Source of the DNA: Siphonodentalium dalli
Taxonomy: Eukaryota; Mollusca; Scaphopoda; Gadilida; Siphonodentaliidae
Length of the DNA: 64,000 nucleotides
Direction: 5' to 3'
Assembly (NCBI GenBank): GCA_032622095.1
Contig: CP136068.1
Location: 137,027,989 to 137,091,988 of the forward strand
The first letter of the stretch is position 1, and every line of letters begins with the position of its first letter. Below, piece by piece: positions 51,252-63,546 of the stretch. The notes below the pieces were generated by a model. That model saw nothing but the letters and a program-made list of their open reading frames with translations. It did no database searches and had not been told where the DNA came from. A program made the translations under genes and the position numbers.

Positions 51252-52429
51252 AGTACAGCGGCCAAACGCCAAAAGTGGTCGGGTACCCATACCCACGGTA
51301 GAACAAGTTAAAACCAACTTTTTTTGAAGGAGAAATATATACTGTAGACGAAAATGATAGTGAAAAATAACGGAATTGGTGGTGGCTATTCTGAAATCGA
51401 CGATGAACGATACCCACCAGTGACTTTTCCCAGAAATTAACGATTTTGGTAAAGTGAGCCCTGCGGCTATGTCCTAAGTTATTAGCCCACATTGTAGGCG
51501 TTAAAATGACTACAGCATACCATATCTGTACCTGATATACAAGAAGTGTTGGTTAATTTGGATTTTCGTGCCATTTGGAGCCGAAACATTTATTTTTTAT
51601 TAAAAAATCGCTCTTTTTCAAATAAATTCTATTTTTCGAACATTATCATTCAAACGTATATTGCAATAATATTGAAATATTTAGTCCATATGGTGTAGTA
51701 GTTATCTGTCAAGCATATGAAGAAAGAAGTTAACAAAAAGTTTGAACGGTTTGCGAGATATTGGATTTTAGCTACCCCTACCCCAAACACGTTTTTGGTC
51801 GAAAAAAATACATATGTTTGATAATGACATTACAAACATTTTCGAATTGATCTGAATGGGACCCAATATGAATCTTGTAGTGAAAGTGTTGTCCAGAGAT
51901 GCCGTTTAATCGATTACAAATGTGTTCATGCTTTCAGACCCTCAGTTACAACAACAACAATTATTGTATTGATAACAGTCAATTTTGCATGCATTAACAT
52001 CGATGTTAAGTACTAAAACATTTGTTATAGACAATACGTGACCAACTATATAATTCATATGGCTCAGTAGTTATCTGGACATCACAAGTAGAAAGAATTT
52101 GACAGAAATTGTCAACGGTTTTCAAGATATTGGAATTAGGTACCGCTCCCCCGGACGCGATTTGGTAGAAAAACTACATATTTATGATAACAAGACAGAC
52201 CTTTCTAAATTATTCTAATGAGCATCTAATCATTATTCGTGTGATGAAAACCTGATCCGTAGACACCGCGAGCCTGGTTTTAGATGACCTCAGGTTTCCA
52301 ATTAAACCCCCAGTTACAACAACAACAACACAATATTTTATTTATGACATGTAATTTTATATTAACACATATCGACTTTGAGCAACTGAAGTATTTGTTC
52401 TAAACGACACATAATATAGACTAACATAA

Positions 52430-55040
52430 TCATACAGAACAAAATCATTATTGCTCCCCCGCCCTATTAGACGTCCTGAACACACCACGAACTGAACAAA
52501 ATATGATCTCAGTATTAAGAATCATGTAATTATAAAGGACAATTACATAAGGAAATATACAATGTTTATGGATGGGTTTGTTCCCGAAACAGTGTGGCAC
52601 TTTGCTTGGCAAATATGAAGGGCGAATTTGCTATATTTTTCAAGAACACTCTACCCAATTTAAAGGCTTCAACGCAATACGAAATTAAGCTATATGATCT
52701 CTAATTCTCTATATTAACCAAGAGTGTGACGGGAATGTAGTTCTATCAGAGAATACATAATTTGTATGGGTGGGTTGTGCATGTGTCGCTTTACACAAAG
52801 TGGCTGATAAATAAGAAAGACGAATTTGCTGGTTAGCCCCCCCTTACACAATTGAAGTGTTAAAGTTGAAAAACTCACGAACTGAAATGAGTTCTGTAAA
52901 TATTAACTGAGGATGTGGGCAAAAATAGTAATATCGGGGCGCATACATGGTGTTGATGGATGGGTTTGTTGGATCCCGAAAGCCTTTAGCACTTTACGAA
53001 AATCGGATGGCAAACTCCAAAGGCGAATATTTGTTTTGTTTTGTGGGACCCCTTTATATGCCCATTTAAACTCTTGAACACACCATGCGCCGAATATTCA
53101 TGCTTTTATTATTAAATAACAGTGTGAACGAAATATAGTGCTATCAGGGAATATACATGTTATATGGGTAGTTTGGTTCCCAAAATCCTAGGGTACTTTA
53201 CAAAAGGCGGCTGGCAAAAACCAAAGCTGAATATTTTCTTTGAGCACCCTACCCCATTTAAAGTCTTAAACACACTAATGGATGGACATGTTCTCAATAT
53301 TAACTGGGGTGTGGACAAATGGTATGTAATTCAGGAAATATACCTCTTCATTGCACGATGGGTGGGTTGGCTGGCTTCCCAATGTCTGGGCACTTTACAA
53401 AAAGTGGCTAGCAAAGAGAAGGCGAAATCTCACTGTTTTTAGGTACCCATAACCGTTCTAAACTCTTTAGCACACACTGAACCGAATCTATATACTCTCA
53501 TGTATTATTTACAATTTGTATGGGTGGTTTTGTTCTCGAAATACTGGAACACTTTACAAAAGGCGGCTGGCAAATACGAAATGTAATGTGTTAGGCCACA
53601 CTGCCCCATTTGCAATCCTGGGACACACAATGAACCGAAAGGCTGTGCTCCCATTATTAACTGCGTGTGTAGAGAAATGGACGCTATATAAAGAGTATAG
53701 TATACCAGGGTCTTGAATGTCTGGGTCACTTTACAAAAAGTTGTTGATGAAAGATAAAGGCGAATACTCACTGTTTTGGGGGGACCCCATTAACCCATTT
53801 AATATCTTGATCAGAGCATGAACTGATGTTATATTCTCTCATACTTAGCTGAGTGTGTGATCGAAAGGTATTGCTGTCATGGAATTATTAATTGATATAT
53901 GGGTGATTTGGTTCCCTCGAAATCCTGGAACACTTTACAAAAAGCGGCTGGCAAACAAGAAGGCGAATTTTCTATGTCTTGAGGACCCCACTATCCAACT
54001 TGAAGTCTTAACAAAATGATATGCTCTCAATGTTAACTGAAGTTGTGGACAAATGGGATTATTATCTGGCAATACGAATCTGTTATGGATGAGATGGTTC
54101 CCAATAGCCTATGGCACTTTACAACAAATGGTCAGCAAATGAAAGGGCTAAATTTTACTCTCAAGGGACTCCATCCCTATCTGAAGTCTTGAACACAACA
54201 CTAGCTCAATGCATAAGCTATCCATATTACCCGAGATTGTGGCCGAATGGCAATGGTGGCACCTTGGCACCTTACACAAAGCAGATGGCAAACGATGAAG
54301 GCGAATTTTAAGGGACCCCTACCCCATGTAAACCATTGAACCTACCACGAACTGAATGGATGTGCCCTCATGGTCAAACGACGATATGGACAAATGGCTA
54401 TTCTATAAAGAAATACACAATTGTTATAGATGGGTTAATACCCGACAGTCAGGGACACTTTACAAAAAGCGACTGAAAAACGAATAATGCGATTTTTCAA
54501 TGTTTGTATTACCCCCTTCCCAATTTGAAGACTAGCACACACCACGGATTGGAACTATATCATCATTGACTGCGTGTATGGACAATGGCGAGTTAATTGT
54601 ACAAGGACGTAAACAATGTAAATAGATGGATTTGGGTTCAGAAAGAATGAGCACTTAACGAAAAGTGACTGGAAAATAAGAAAGGCAAACTTTTGAGGAC
54701 CCCTACTTTATTTAAAGTCTTGGAAGACACCACATGGTGAAATGATATGACCCCAATATTAATTGAGGGCTTGACCAAATGTTAGTTTTTATCAGAATAT
54801 ACATGTGTTGGTTCCCGAAAGTCTGCATCATGTGACACTCCACAACAAGCGGCTGGCAATTGTTCACTGTTGTATGTACCCCTACCCCATTTGAGGTCTT
54901 GAAGGACTTGAACACATCATGTACTGAAGGGATTATGAATTCAATATCAACATATATTGTGGCCGAAACTATGCGATATGTAAGTATGTGGTAGTTCTAT
55001 CCGGAGGTAAACAATTTATTTGCATGGGAGGGAGATTGTA
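52430..55040 (+). repeat. About 190-bp degenerate satellite inside element M
   Basis: About 13 units, each with 'atatacaatgt..atgggtgggtttgttcc', 'cactttacaaaaagtggctg', 'gacccctaccccatttaaag' and 'cttgaacacaccatgaactg' phrases. Divergence between units is high. Short frames inside it are incidental. Confidence 0.8.
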
Positions 55041-55631
55041 TGGGGAAAATTAGGATGTAATCCAGTTGAAACTGATTGGTTACAATGATATACACATAGT
55101 TTCGTTGGAGCTGATTGGACGCAATGCTACACAGATAATGTTGTTTTCGTCATTGATACGCCCGTCGCCGTGAGATTGCAGACGATCTGGTGGTGGTAAA
55201 TTTCGCGCTCAGCAGGGTTTCAATGCTTTTCACGAAGTTTTAACAAATGACAGCATTATGGAAATCGCTTTGTTTTCGAGATAAATGTCTGAACCCCGTC
55301 AACTATTTTAATATTTTCGCGCTGACTGAGTTGCTGTACATAAAAACCACTGTATTCCAAAAAGTAATGATATGCTTTTTCCATTTGCCACAATGACAGA
55401 GTTTTAATGTGATTACTCAATTGGCCACAGTTCAAACTACTGCATTTCAATCTTAAACGGGAATGGAGTACTTGTGCATCTATACGTCGGCCATGCTGGG
55501 TTCTCCAGCTGTCCAATTATTGTAATCTCTGTATACCATTATTGTTTTTTTGAGAATAAACTATTGATTGGTTGATATGCGACACTTATTGCATGAAATA
55601 TCAAATAAAATGCGTTGTTGTTGTAATTTGG

Positions 55632-56204
55632 GGTCTGGAAGCCTGAACACGTCTTTAATCACTTAAGCAATGTCCCCGGGCTCAATTTTCAGCAAAAGAA
55701 TTATGTTGGGTCCCAGTATGATCAATTTGGTAAAGTTCTGAACAAAAATATGTAATTTTTCGACCAAAAACGTTTTTGGGGGAGGTGTAGCTAAAATCCA
55801 TTATTTCGCAAATTGTTCTAAATTTCTGTTAACTTCTTTCTGCACATGCTTGGCAGATAACTGCATCACCATAAGAATTAAATATTTGGGCATTATAACA
55901 ATATCCATTTGAATGATAATGTTCGAAAATAATATTTTTGTGAAAAAGTGCGATTTTTCAGCAAAAAAAAATATATTTTGGCTCCAAATGGCAGGAAAAT
56001 CTAAATTAACAAACACTTTTTCATATTAGGTAGAAGTATGGTATGATGTAGTAATTTTAACCCAAACAATATGGGCAAATAGGCTAGGACATAGCCACAG
56101 GGCTCGCTTTACCAAAATCGTTAATTTCTGGAAAAAGTCACTGGAGGGTATCGCTCATCGTCGATTTGACAATAGCCACCACCTATTCCGTTATTTTTCA
56201 ATTT
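55632..56204. repeat. Extra diverged arm copy in element M
   Basis: Shares 'cgaccaaaaacgttttt', 'gatagctaaaatcc'-like and 'ttaccaaaatcgttaatttc' with the outer right arm in direct orientation, but lacks its last 170 bp. Confidence 0.72.
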
Positions 56205-57414
56205 CTGTCAAATTCTTTCTACTTGTGTTGTCCAGATAACTACTGAGCCATATGTTATATAGTTGGTCACGTTGTTTATAACAAATGTTTTAGTACTTAA
56301 CATCGATGTTAATGCATGCAAAATTAACTGTTATCAATAAAATAATTGTTGTTGTTGTAACTGGGGGTCTGAAAGCCTGAACACATCTGTAATCGATTAA
56401 CGGCATCTCTGGACAACACTTTCAGTACAAGATTCATATTGGGTCCCATTCAGATCAATTCGAAAATGTTTGTAATGACATTATCAAAAATATGTATTTT
56501 TTTCGACCAAAAACGTGTTTGGGGGAGGGGTAGCTAAAATCCAATATCTCGCAAACCGTTCAAAATTGTTGTTTGCATCTTCCTTTATATGCTTGTTAGA
56601 TAACTACTACACCATATGACCTAAATATTTCACTATTATTGCAAAATACGTTTGAATGATAATGTTCGAAAAATAAAAAAAATTTGAAAAAGAGTGATTT
56701 TTCAATAACAAATAAATGTTTCGGCTCCAAATGGCACGAAAATCCAAATTAACCAACACTTCTTGCATATCAGGTACACATATGGTATGCTGTAGTCATT
56801 TTAACACCAACAATGTGGGGCAAATAACTTAGGACATAGCCGCAGGGCTCACTTTACCAAAATCGTTAATTTCTTGGAAAAGTCACTGGTGGGTATCGTT
56901 CATCGTCAATTTGAGAATAGCCACCACCAATTCCGTTACTTTTCACTATCATTTTCGTAAAGAGTATATATTTTCTCCTTTAAATAAAGTTAGTTTTAAC
57001 TTGTTCTACCGTGGGTAGGGGTATCTCGAAAACTAGAGCTCTTTTTCGATTTGGCCGCTGCACTAAATCGGTAACTCCACTGTAACAGTAAAATGTTCAT
57101 AACAATGGTTTTGACATGCGAACTCTCATCATTGGAGAGTTATAACTAAGAACAAAGTCAACCTATTTTTTCAGGTAAATGTTAATTAATGATAGTTATT
57201 TTACAGATTTACGTCCCTTTAAGACTCAATAGGACGTTTTATGGCAATTTTTTACGCAATCACCATTTCGAAGGAGTGACTTTTCAGGCTTTTCCTTAAC
57301 GTGAGTGGAATCTACGCACGCATGGCTAGTTCCTATTGTATTAAACAGCACCTCCATCATCGTCACTATCGTTTCACAGAAGTTGAACTGGCCCCTTCTG
57401 TTATTCTTTACAAT

Positions 57415-57643
57415 TACAGTAATTCCCAAAGTAATTGACCACTTTAATAACCACAGCAGAATTATGGGTAATTTTTCAGGATTTAGTCGGAAATATGGCT
57501 TGTTGCCATTCATCGGAAAGCTCTCGCCGAGGGCTTTCCGATAAATGGCAACAAGCCATATTTCCGACTAAATCCTGAAAAATACCCATAATTCTGCTGT
57601 GGTTACAGTGGTTAAGTGGTCAATTACTTTGGGCATTACTGTA
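57415..57643. mobile_element. Fold-back MITE family D, copy 5
   Basis: TA-CAGTAATTCCCAAAGTAAT ... GGGCATTACTG-TA; arms paired throughout, with an extra 'acagtggtta' in the right arm. Confidence 0.82.
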
Positions 57644-58120
57644 GCATATATACAACAAACACTTATAATTACATGATTCCCACATGGCGTCGATACAATC
57701 ATTATGCTACAGCTAAAGGTTCAAGTATGTCCTAAATCTATCGATGGGGTCCGGAACAATAACTATAAAATATAAACAAAGACAGGCCGGAATGTTGACC
57801 GAAAATGCGGTGCATTCATGGCTTCACGCGACACACGTGCAACACGAGGGCCGTATTCGCCATCTCCGGTTTAAACCTACATTGGCGGTCCAGCCACGGT
57901 TCGCGCTGACGCTAATTGCCAATGGCAAAAATAATTCACATTTGGCAAAAAATATTTTCATTTGGCAAAAGTTTTGGCAAGTCACTTTTTAATTCCGCAA
58001 GAAAGTTGAACAATATTGGTCAATCAATACCATTCATTTCAGGAAACTTTTACAACATTATTAGTGGCGTTTTATCTCATAGCATTAGTACCGATGGTTG
58101 GAGTGATTACTAGTATTTAC

Positions 58121-58151
58121 TGTGGTGGTGGTGGTGGTGGTGGTGGTGGTG
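58121..58151 (+). repeat. (TGG)n microsatellite
   Basis: Ten uninterrupted TGG units just before element O. Confidence 0.9.
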
Positions 58152-58232
58152 TTTACAGTGCTAATCATGTGCCTTTCTAACAAAGCAACCATTGTATTGT
58201 TTGGTGATAGGTTTATTGGTGTATGATGAACC

Positions 58233-59533
58233 GGTGTCAGACCTGTTTTCCGAAGACCTATTACTACGAAGGCCCACAACTCCGAAGACCCGATTCTCCG
58301 ACGGCCCACAACTCCGAAGACCCGATTCTCCGACGGCCCATAACTCCGAAGATCCGATTCTCCGAAAGCCCATAACTCCGAAGGGCCGATTCTCCGAAGA
58401 CCTATATCTCCGAAGACCTATAACTCCGAAGGGCCGATTCTCCGAAGACCTATAACTCCGAAGGCCCGATTCTCCGACGGCCCATAACTCCGAAGGTCCG
58501 ATTCTCCGAAGGTCCGATTCTCCGACGGCCCATAACTCCGAAGGTCCGAAGGTCCGATTCTCCGAAGATTTTGTTTTATCGGGGTATTATCGTTTACTAA
58601 ATAGTGTACAGTCCAGTGGCGAAGCCAAGGGGTCCCAAAATTCCCACTGCCCCCATTAAACCTCTACTTGCTATTTCAGACAATATGGGCCCCTACCAAA
58701 ACATGTCCAATGTCATGTAAACGCCCGGAAATCGTTCATGGGGCATCAAAATATTCAAACTTTTCCTACTGCCCCCACCTAAATGGGAATCCTGGCCCGC
58801 CACTGACTATACACCAGATACTATAACGTTACGTTGGCCCATGATATGCCAGAGTAAAATGTACAGGGGTGAACGGGGAAGAACTTGTCGCCCCTGTGCA
58901 TGTTAGGCTACTCTGACATTCTTGCAGCGTTTCGTTATAATATACCGGTGCACACCAGTGGCGGAGCCAGGGTTCCCATTTAGGGGTGCACATTAATTAG
59001 CATATGTGTGGGGATATGTGGGGGATATATCATGCATATGATATGCCGAAAGCATATCATGAAGGCCTGACTTGGGGAGCGCATACATGGGAGGGGTCGC
59101 CCCAAATCGTTGGTCCGGGGGCTCCCCTGGGCAGGAACACTGTGAATATTTGAATGCCTAGGAGGGATTTCCTGACGTTTACATGACATTTGACATGTTT
59201 TTTGGGGGCGGTCTTCCCTAGGGCCCCATTGACCCCGCCACTGGACTGTACACTATTTAATAAGCGATAAAACATGATCTTCGGAGAATCGGAGAATCGG
59301 ACCTTCGGAGAATCGGCCCTTCGGAGTTATAGACCTTCGGAGTTATGGGCGTTCGGAGTTATAGGCCTTCGGAGTTATGGTTTTTCGGAGTTATGGGTCT
59401 TCGGAGTTATGGGATTTCGGAGAATCGGGACTTCGGAGTTATGGGCTTTCGGAGAATCGGGGCGTCGGAGAATCTGACCTTCGGAGAATCGGACCTTCGG
59501 AGTTATGGGTCTTCGGAAAAACGCTACGTAACC
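58233..59533. mobile_element. Element O: fold-back with arms of short tandem repeats
   Basis: The 8-bp GATGAACC flanks it (58225-58232, 59534-59541). The left arm (58249-58570) is an array of 11-12-bp units 'ctccgaaggcccgatt' / 'ctccgaagacctataa'; the right arm (59274-59516) is the same array inverted. Inner inverted parts ('aatagtgtacagtccagtgg') and two short CAGTGGC..GCCACTG units lie between. This is the layout of Drosophila FB elements. Arm frames are low-complexity artefacts. Confidence 0.8.
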
Positions 59534-59541
59534 GATGAACC

Positions 59542-60912
59542 ACAATAGAGATGCGAGTATAATTAATTACTTACTAATTAACTGCTTTTCTATCGATATC
59601 AAGTCGTTCAAACAGCGAGTGTCGAAATATAAGACTTAAGGTTGCAGAAAATGATACCATCAGGGATAGCATTTGGCAAAAAATATTTTCATTTGGCAAA
59701 TTATTTGGCAAAAGTAAATTTCGGTCCAGCGCGGACCCTGCATGGGTCCAGTCGAATCGGGTTTAAGTGGGCGGTTTTGTCGTTCTGTTGCCAGCTAACT
59801 GACAAGTCGATTCTGTGATATGAGTATGCAGTCAAACTACCCTTTTACCAATCGGACAAAAAGACAGGACGATATATTGGTTATTGACACGTCATAAGTT
59901 ATCGCGAACGCGTGCACGCTCATTGGATTTATTCATTGAGAAACAGGTATCGCTCATGGACCATTCATCCGATCTAATTCTGGGTTTTAAATCAAGCTGA
60001 CAAAGGGCATGTCTCTCAACACAAATTTCCATGGACCGATTTCAACCAGATTAGGTATGCTGATTCGGGGCAACGAGGTGGATCGCATAACGCCGTTAGG
60101 CTTTCAAATTTTTGATTTAAAAATAAGAAAACTTTAATTTAAAAAGAATAAAAAAAATGTGTTGTTAAATTGAGTAAGAAGTTGAATCTAACAAGAAACA
60201 TAATTTAAATTAATGTTTGTTTGTTTTAAATGCGCAAAGGTGTCGCAGGCCCTTCTGATGCTGAATAAAGGCTCCTTAATCGAGTCAATCCTGAACCAAG
60301 AAGCCAGTCAAGTAAAGACAATTTGCATATGAGTGCACACCAGAAGCGGCAATTGAGCTGATGGAAGTGGGCAACCATGCAGAGGGACAGCTCTTAATAT
60401 AGAAATGCGTTACTTTTTTTTAATGTCATAAATTTACCGTCATGCAGAAAATCAACCCGTTCCCAGGTTTTGAACTGGTGGAATATTATGGGAATTTATG
60501 GGCGTAGCCAGAGTAGAGCTTTGTGGTATGATCTACATCAAAATAAGTTGTAAAATTTGACCCATATAGCAATATAATTTTAGGATTGCAAACTATATGT
60601 GTACAGAAAATCTGGTCATGCAGTAGCATCGTTTTTGGTGTCAAAATTAAAACGTTGAACCCTTATAATGAATTGGTAGAAAACACCAGCATTTGTGATT
60701 TCCAAAAAAAACAAAACCACAAGATAGTTGTAAAATTCATATTGAAGGAACATGTCCATATCTCAGCAAAGCTCGCGTGTGAATGAATCCATTATATTGT
60801 GACACGATAACACCAGTCGGCAGTCGTCAATTAGACACGCCCTCACTCGAGATTATTTACAGCTCCACCCTTTGATCTGAACGTTTGACAATTCTAACCG
60901 CGATCGAGAAAA
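59542..60912. other. Unassigned stretch after element O
   Basis: 'atttggcaaaaaatattttc' at 59670 repeats 57939; otherwise no feature could be supported. Confidence 0.4.
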
Positions 60913-61364
60913 GACGGATTCGTCATCTCAGGTTTAACCTCGGTAAATATGGTTTAGCTGGACCGTCGAATTATATGGTTTAGTTGCCGGTTTAAGCTTA
61001 TAAAAATCAAAATAAATATCGAAATTAACAAAAACTTATCCCCACACACTTTATAGGTGCTTCTCGCTTATAAATTCACACTCAATATATGCTCGCTATC
61101 GTAATTATTGATTTTCGCAATCAATAAAACGGGACGGTCCGCATTAGGAAAGTACGATTAATTATCTGGACGATACAGAGACACTACTGCTAAACCCATG
61201 GCTAAACCGCTGGTCTGGCTGGACCAGGTTTAAACCATAGATGACGAATGCGTCACTCGTGTCTCAGGTTTAAACCACGGATTTAGCTGTCAAACAACGG
61301 TTTAAACCTAGAGGTTTACGTACGTGTAGACCAGGTTTAAACCTGAGATGACGAATCCGGCCGT
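60913..61364. repeat. Inverted repeat family P
   Basis: 'acggattcgtcatctcaggt' at the left and its complement with 'aatccggccgt' at the right, plus several internal 'caggtttaaacc' and 'ctggaccaggttt' repeats. A partial copy lies at 57849-57880 ('ccatctccggtttaaacct'). Confidence 0.65.
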
Positions 61365-61792
61365 GGTATCAGGCCAATAATTAAAAGAAAGAGATCACTC
61401 CTTGCACTATAATCGATTGACTCATTCACTTTTCACGTTAGTATTTTGTTTTGTTTGGGGATCGGGTCACACACTCACACACGACTGGTCATGTCAAATT
61501 TGGGGAAATTATAATATCCAGATTATTCGGGGCGATGAAGGATATTCCGAAACAGGTGCACATGTTAGGATATAATTGTATAATGTTTTGGAGATATATA
61601 TGAGTAGCGACACCCTCCTTCACGAAGACACCATTTTCTTGTACAAAACAGTTCTCATTTTTAATTACGCGTTCCAATACAGACCACAGGTACCTGTAAC
61701 AAAATTAACCCACTCCCAAAAAATACACTTTTGGGAGTAGGGGAATTTTGTTCCAGATACTTGTGGTACAAACCCCATACGTCACCTCCGTG

Positions 61793-61930
61793 GTAGATAG
61801 ATAGATCTTTATTTGCACAATAATATTAATATACAATACATTAACAAAATAGTGAACAAAAGTATATTATTGCACAGGAGCAGCATGACCTAACTGGCCG
61901 TCTTCCTGCTGCCCTTAATGATAAGTGAAA
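61793..61930 (-). repeat. Possible LINE 3' end
   Basis: On the minus strand it ends 'gcaaataaagatctatctat', that is, an AATAAA-like signal and a short (ATCT)n tail, after a 'ggcagcaggaagacggcc' body. No coding part in the window. Confidence 0.4.
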
Positions 61931-62860
61931 TATGATGACGTATTTACAAATTTCTCACAGACTATTTGGTATTTGGATGGTATTTGGATGGCCGGTTGGT
62001 GCCTACTTTAATATTTTATGTATTCATTTTAATCAAGATTGGGTTGAATTTTGAACAATGCTGTACTATAATAGAGATTTTGGACAAGTTTAAGAGATTG
62101 TAACAAAACTAGTGAGGTTGTTGCGACAGTCCTGTGTCACATTCGCGGACAACACCGTGCATGTGACACAGGGCTATCTAGGATATTCAGGGTTGCATAA
62201 TAATATGAGTTAAAAAGATAACCTTGGCAGATTATTGAGTCAAGTGGATTTTTGCTGACTGCAAATGTAGCATAATTTGTTTGCACAGATAACCATTTGA
62301 GAATATTTACCTATTAGTTCCATAGACAATAACTTTTTGAATGTGTAATTAAATTTACATTTTTTTATTTCGGAATTGATCGAGTGGTGGACATTGAACA
62401 CTGTACACCAGGAGGTGGCATCGTCACTAAAGGCTATCTAACATTGCACTTGATCACGAAGTCCGCGGCAGACGACACACGGCTAAGATGGGGTTCTACA
62501 ATCGACTGGCACTAATCTTTGCATACTTAATTTATAAAGTCAACATGAATTATGTTTAGTAGAAGAAAACCGAATGTTCGGTTATTTGTTAATCTTGGAT
62601 CGAAATTCATGACGGCCATATCGCGTATATTTTATTATACAGTAAAAACGCGCAATCATTGTGTACGGAAAAGAAAACAAATTAACTCAATGGATATCCA
62701 CTGTAAACGGCTGCTTTCGAGACCACACAACCCCTGAACATGGTGGTATTTTCTGGGCGTTAATGTGTTTTCGAAAAACAATAGCTAATGTATTGAATAT
62801 TATTAACTTAAAAGCTTACTAAAATTCAAATTACAAACGAGTAAAATTTAATTCCAAAAA
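61931..62860. other. Unassigned stretch
   Basis: A short inverted pair 'cctgtgtcac' / 'gtgacacagg' at 62130-62168 is the only structure seen. Confidence 0.4.
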
Positions 62861-62861
62861 G

Positions 62862-63134
62862 TAACATCCGGATCCCAAAATATTCTGCAAATAATAAGTC
62901 GAAAATGGTCAGACCGGACCCAAATTTGAGCCTAATCTGTAATTTCATCTGTTTACGTATAATCCACATTCAAAATTCTATAACAAAAATCGAGACAATT
63001 ATTATTATAGTTATCATCCGGAAATCTAAATAATCATCAAATTCTAAGTCGATAAGGGACATAAAATTCTATCGAAAATGACAAGAACAGATCCACATTA
63101 ATGCATCTTTATCTGCATTTCTATATGACTAATA

Positions 63135-63173
<39 letters not shown>

Positions 63174-63330
63174 ACACTCACCCTCACACCTAATTTAAAA
63201 GGAAGTAGATAAACATATCTTAAGTTATCATCCCGACACCAAATCATCATTAAATTCTAAGCCGAAAAGGGAGGATATGTCAGAAGTGGTCTGACCGTAC
63301 CTTAATTCGAAATTGAGCGGGACGTAGATT
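62862..63330. repeat. Diverged 'gttatcatccgg..aaattctaag' repeats
   Basis: Units at about 62862, 63010 and 63226, and a remnant at 63850, share 'tcatccgga', 'aattctaagtcga' and 'agacccaaat' phrases. Confidence 0.55.
63135..63185 (+). repeat. (CA)n microsatellite
   Basis: About 20 CA units with a few CT interruptions. Confidence 0.92.
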
Positions 63331-63464
63331 AAATGTCACAGAAGATACATGTACAAATGAAATATTGCATAATATAGAGTGTACCGAATCAACATTTTGT
63401 CCCTTGGAAACATTTCATCTTCAGTCGCTGCAGCAGAGCGGCTGCTTAAAACCGGTATTTGACA

Positions 63465-63546
63465 TCGTCAGCATCATCATCAACACCATCATCAACATCT
63501 TCAACATCAACATCATCATCATCATCATCATCATCACCATCATCAG
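63465..63546 (+). repeat. (CAT)n microsatellite
   Basis: ATC/CAT run with AAC variants; it creates an Ile-rich false frame. Confidence 0.92.

Larger units (their letters stand above)
51252..57061. mobile_element. Element M: 5.8 kb, arms of about 850 bp and internal satellite
   Basis: 51252-52110 is repeated inverted at 56205-57061; termini share CAGCGGCCAAA. ACTAATT (51245-51251) and ACTAAAT (57062-57068) look like the target duplication. Left and right flanks are the two halves of a family N repeat. The right side carries an extra, diverged arm copy (55632-56204). The centre is a tandem array of about 190 bp per unit. No transposase-like frame of useful length. Superfamily unknown. Confidence 0.78.

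Noticed and set aside
53164-53442. 92-codon frame in the 52.4-55.0 kb array
   Set aside because: It lies across satellite units and other units do not keep the frame.
57226-57544. Overlapping frames at 57.2-57.5 kb and 27.6-27.9 kb with the same 'NPEKLPIILLW' / 'ENFSGFSRKYG' peptides
   Set aside because: They are the two strands of the family D palindrome.
58192-58455. Frames rich in RRPTTPK and similar repeats on both strands in element O, and again at 59274-59548
   Set aside because: They are translations of the 11-12-bp tandem repeats and are open in several frames at once.
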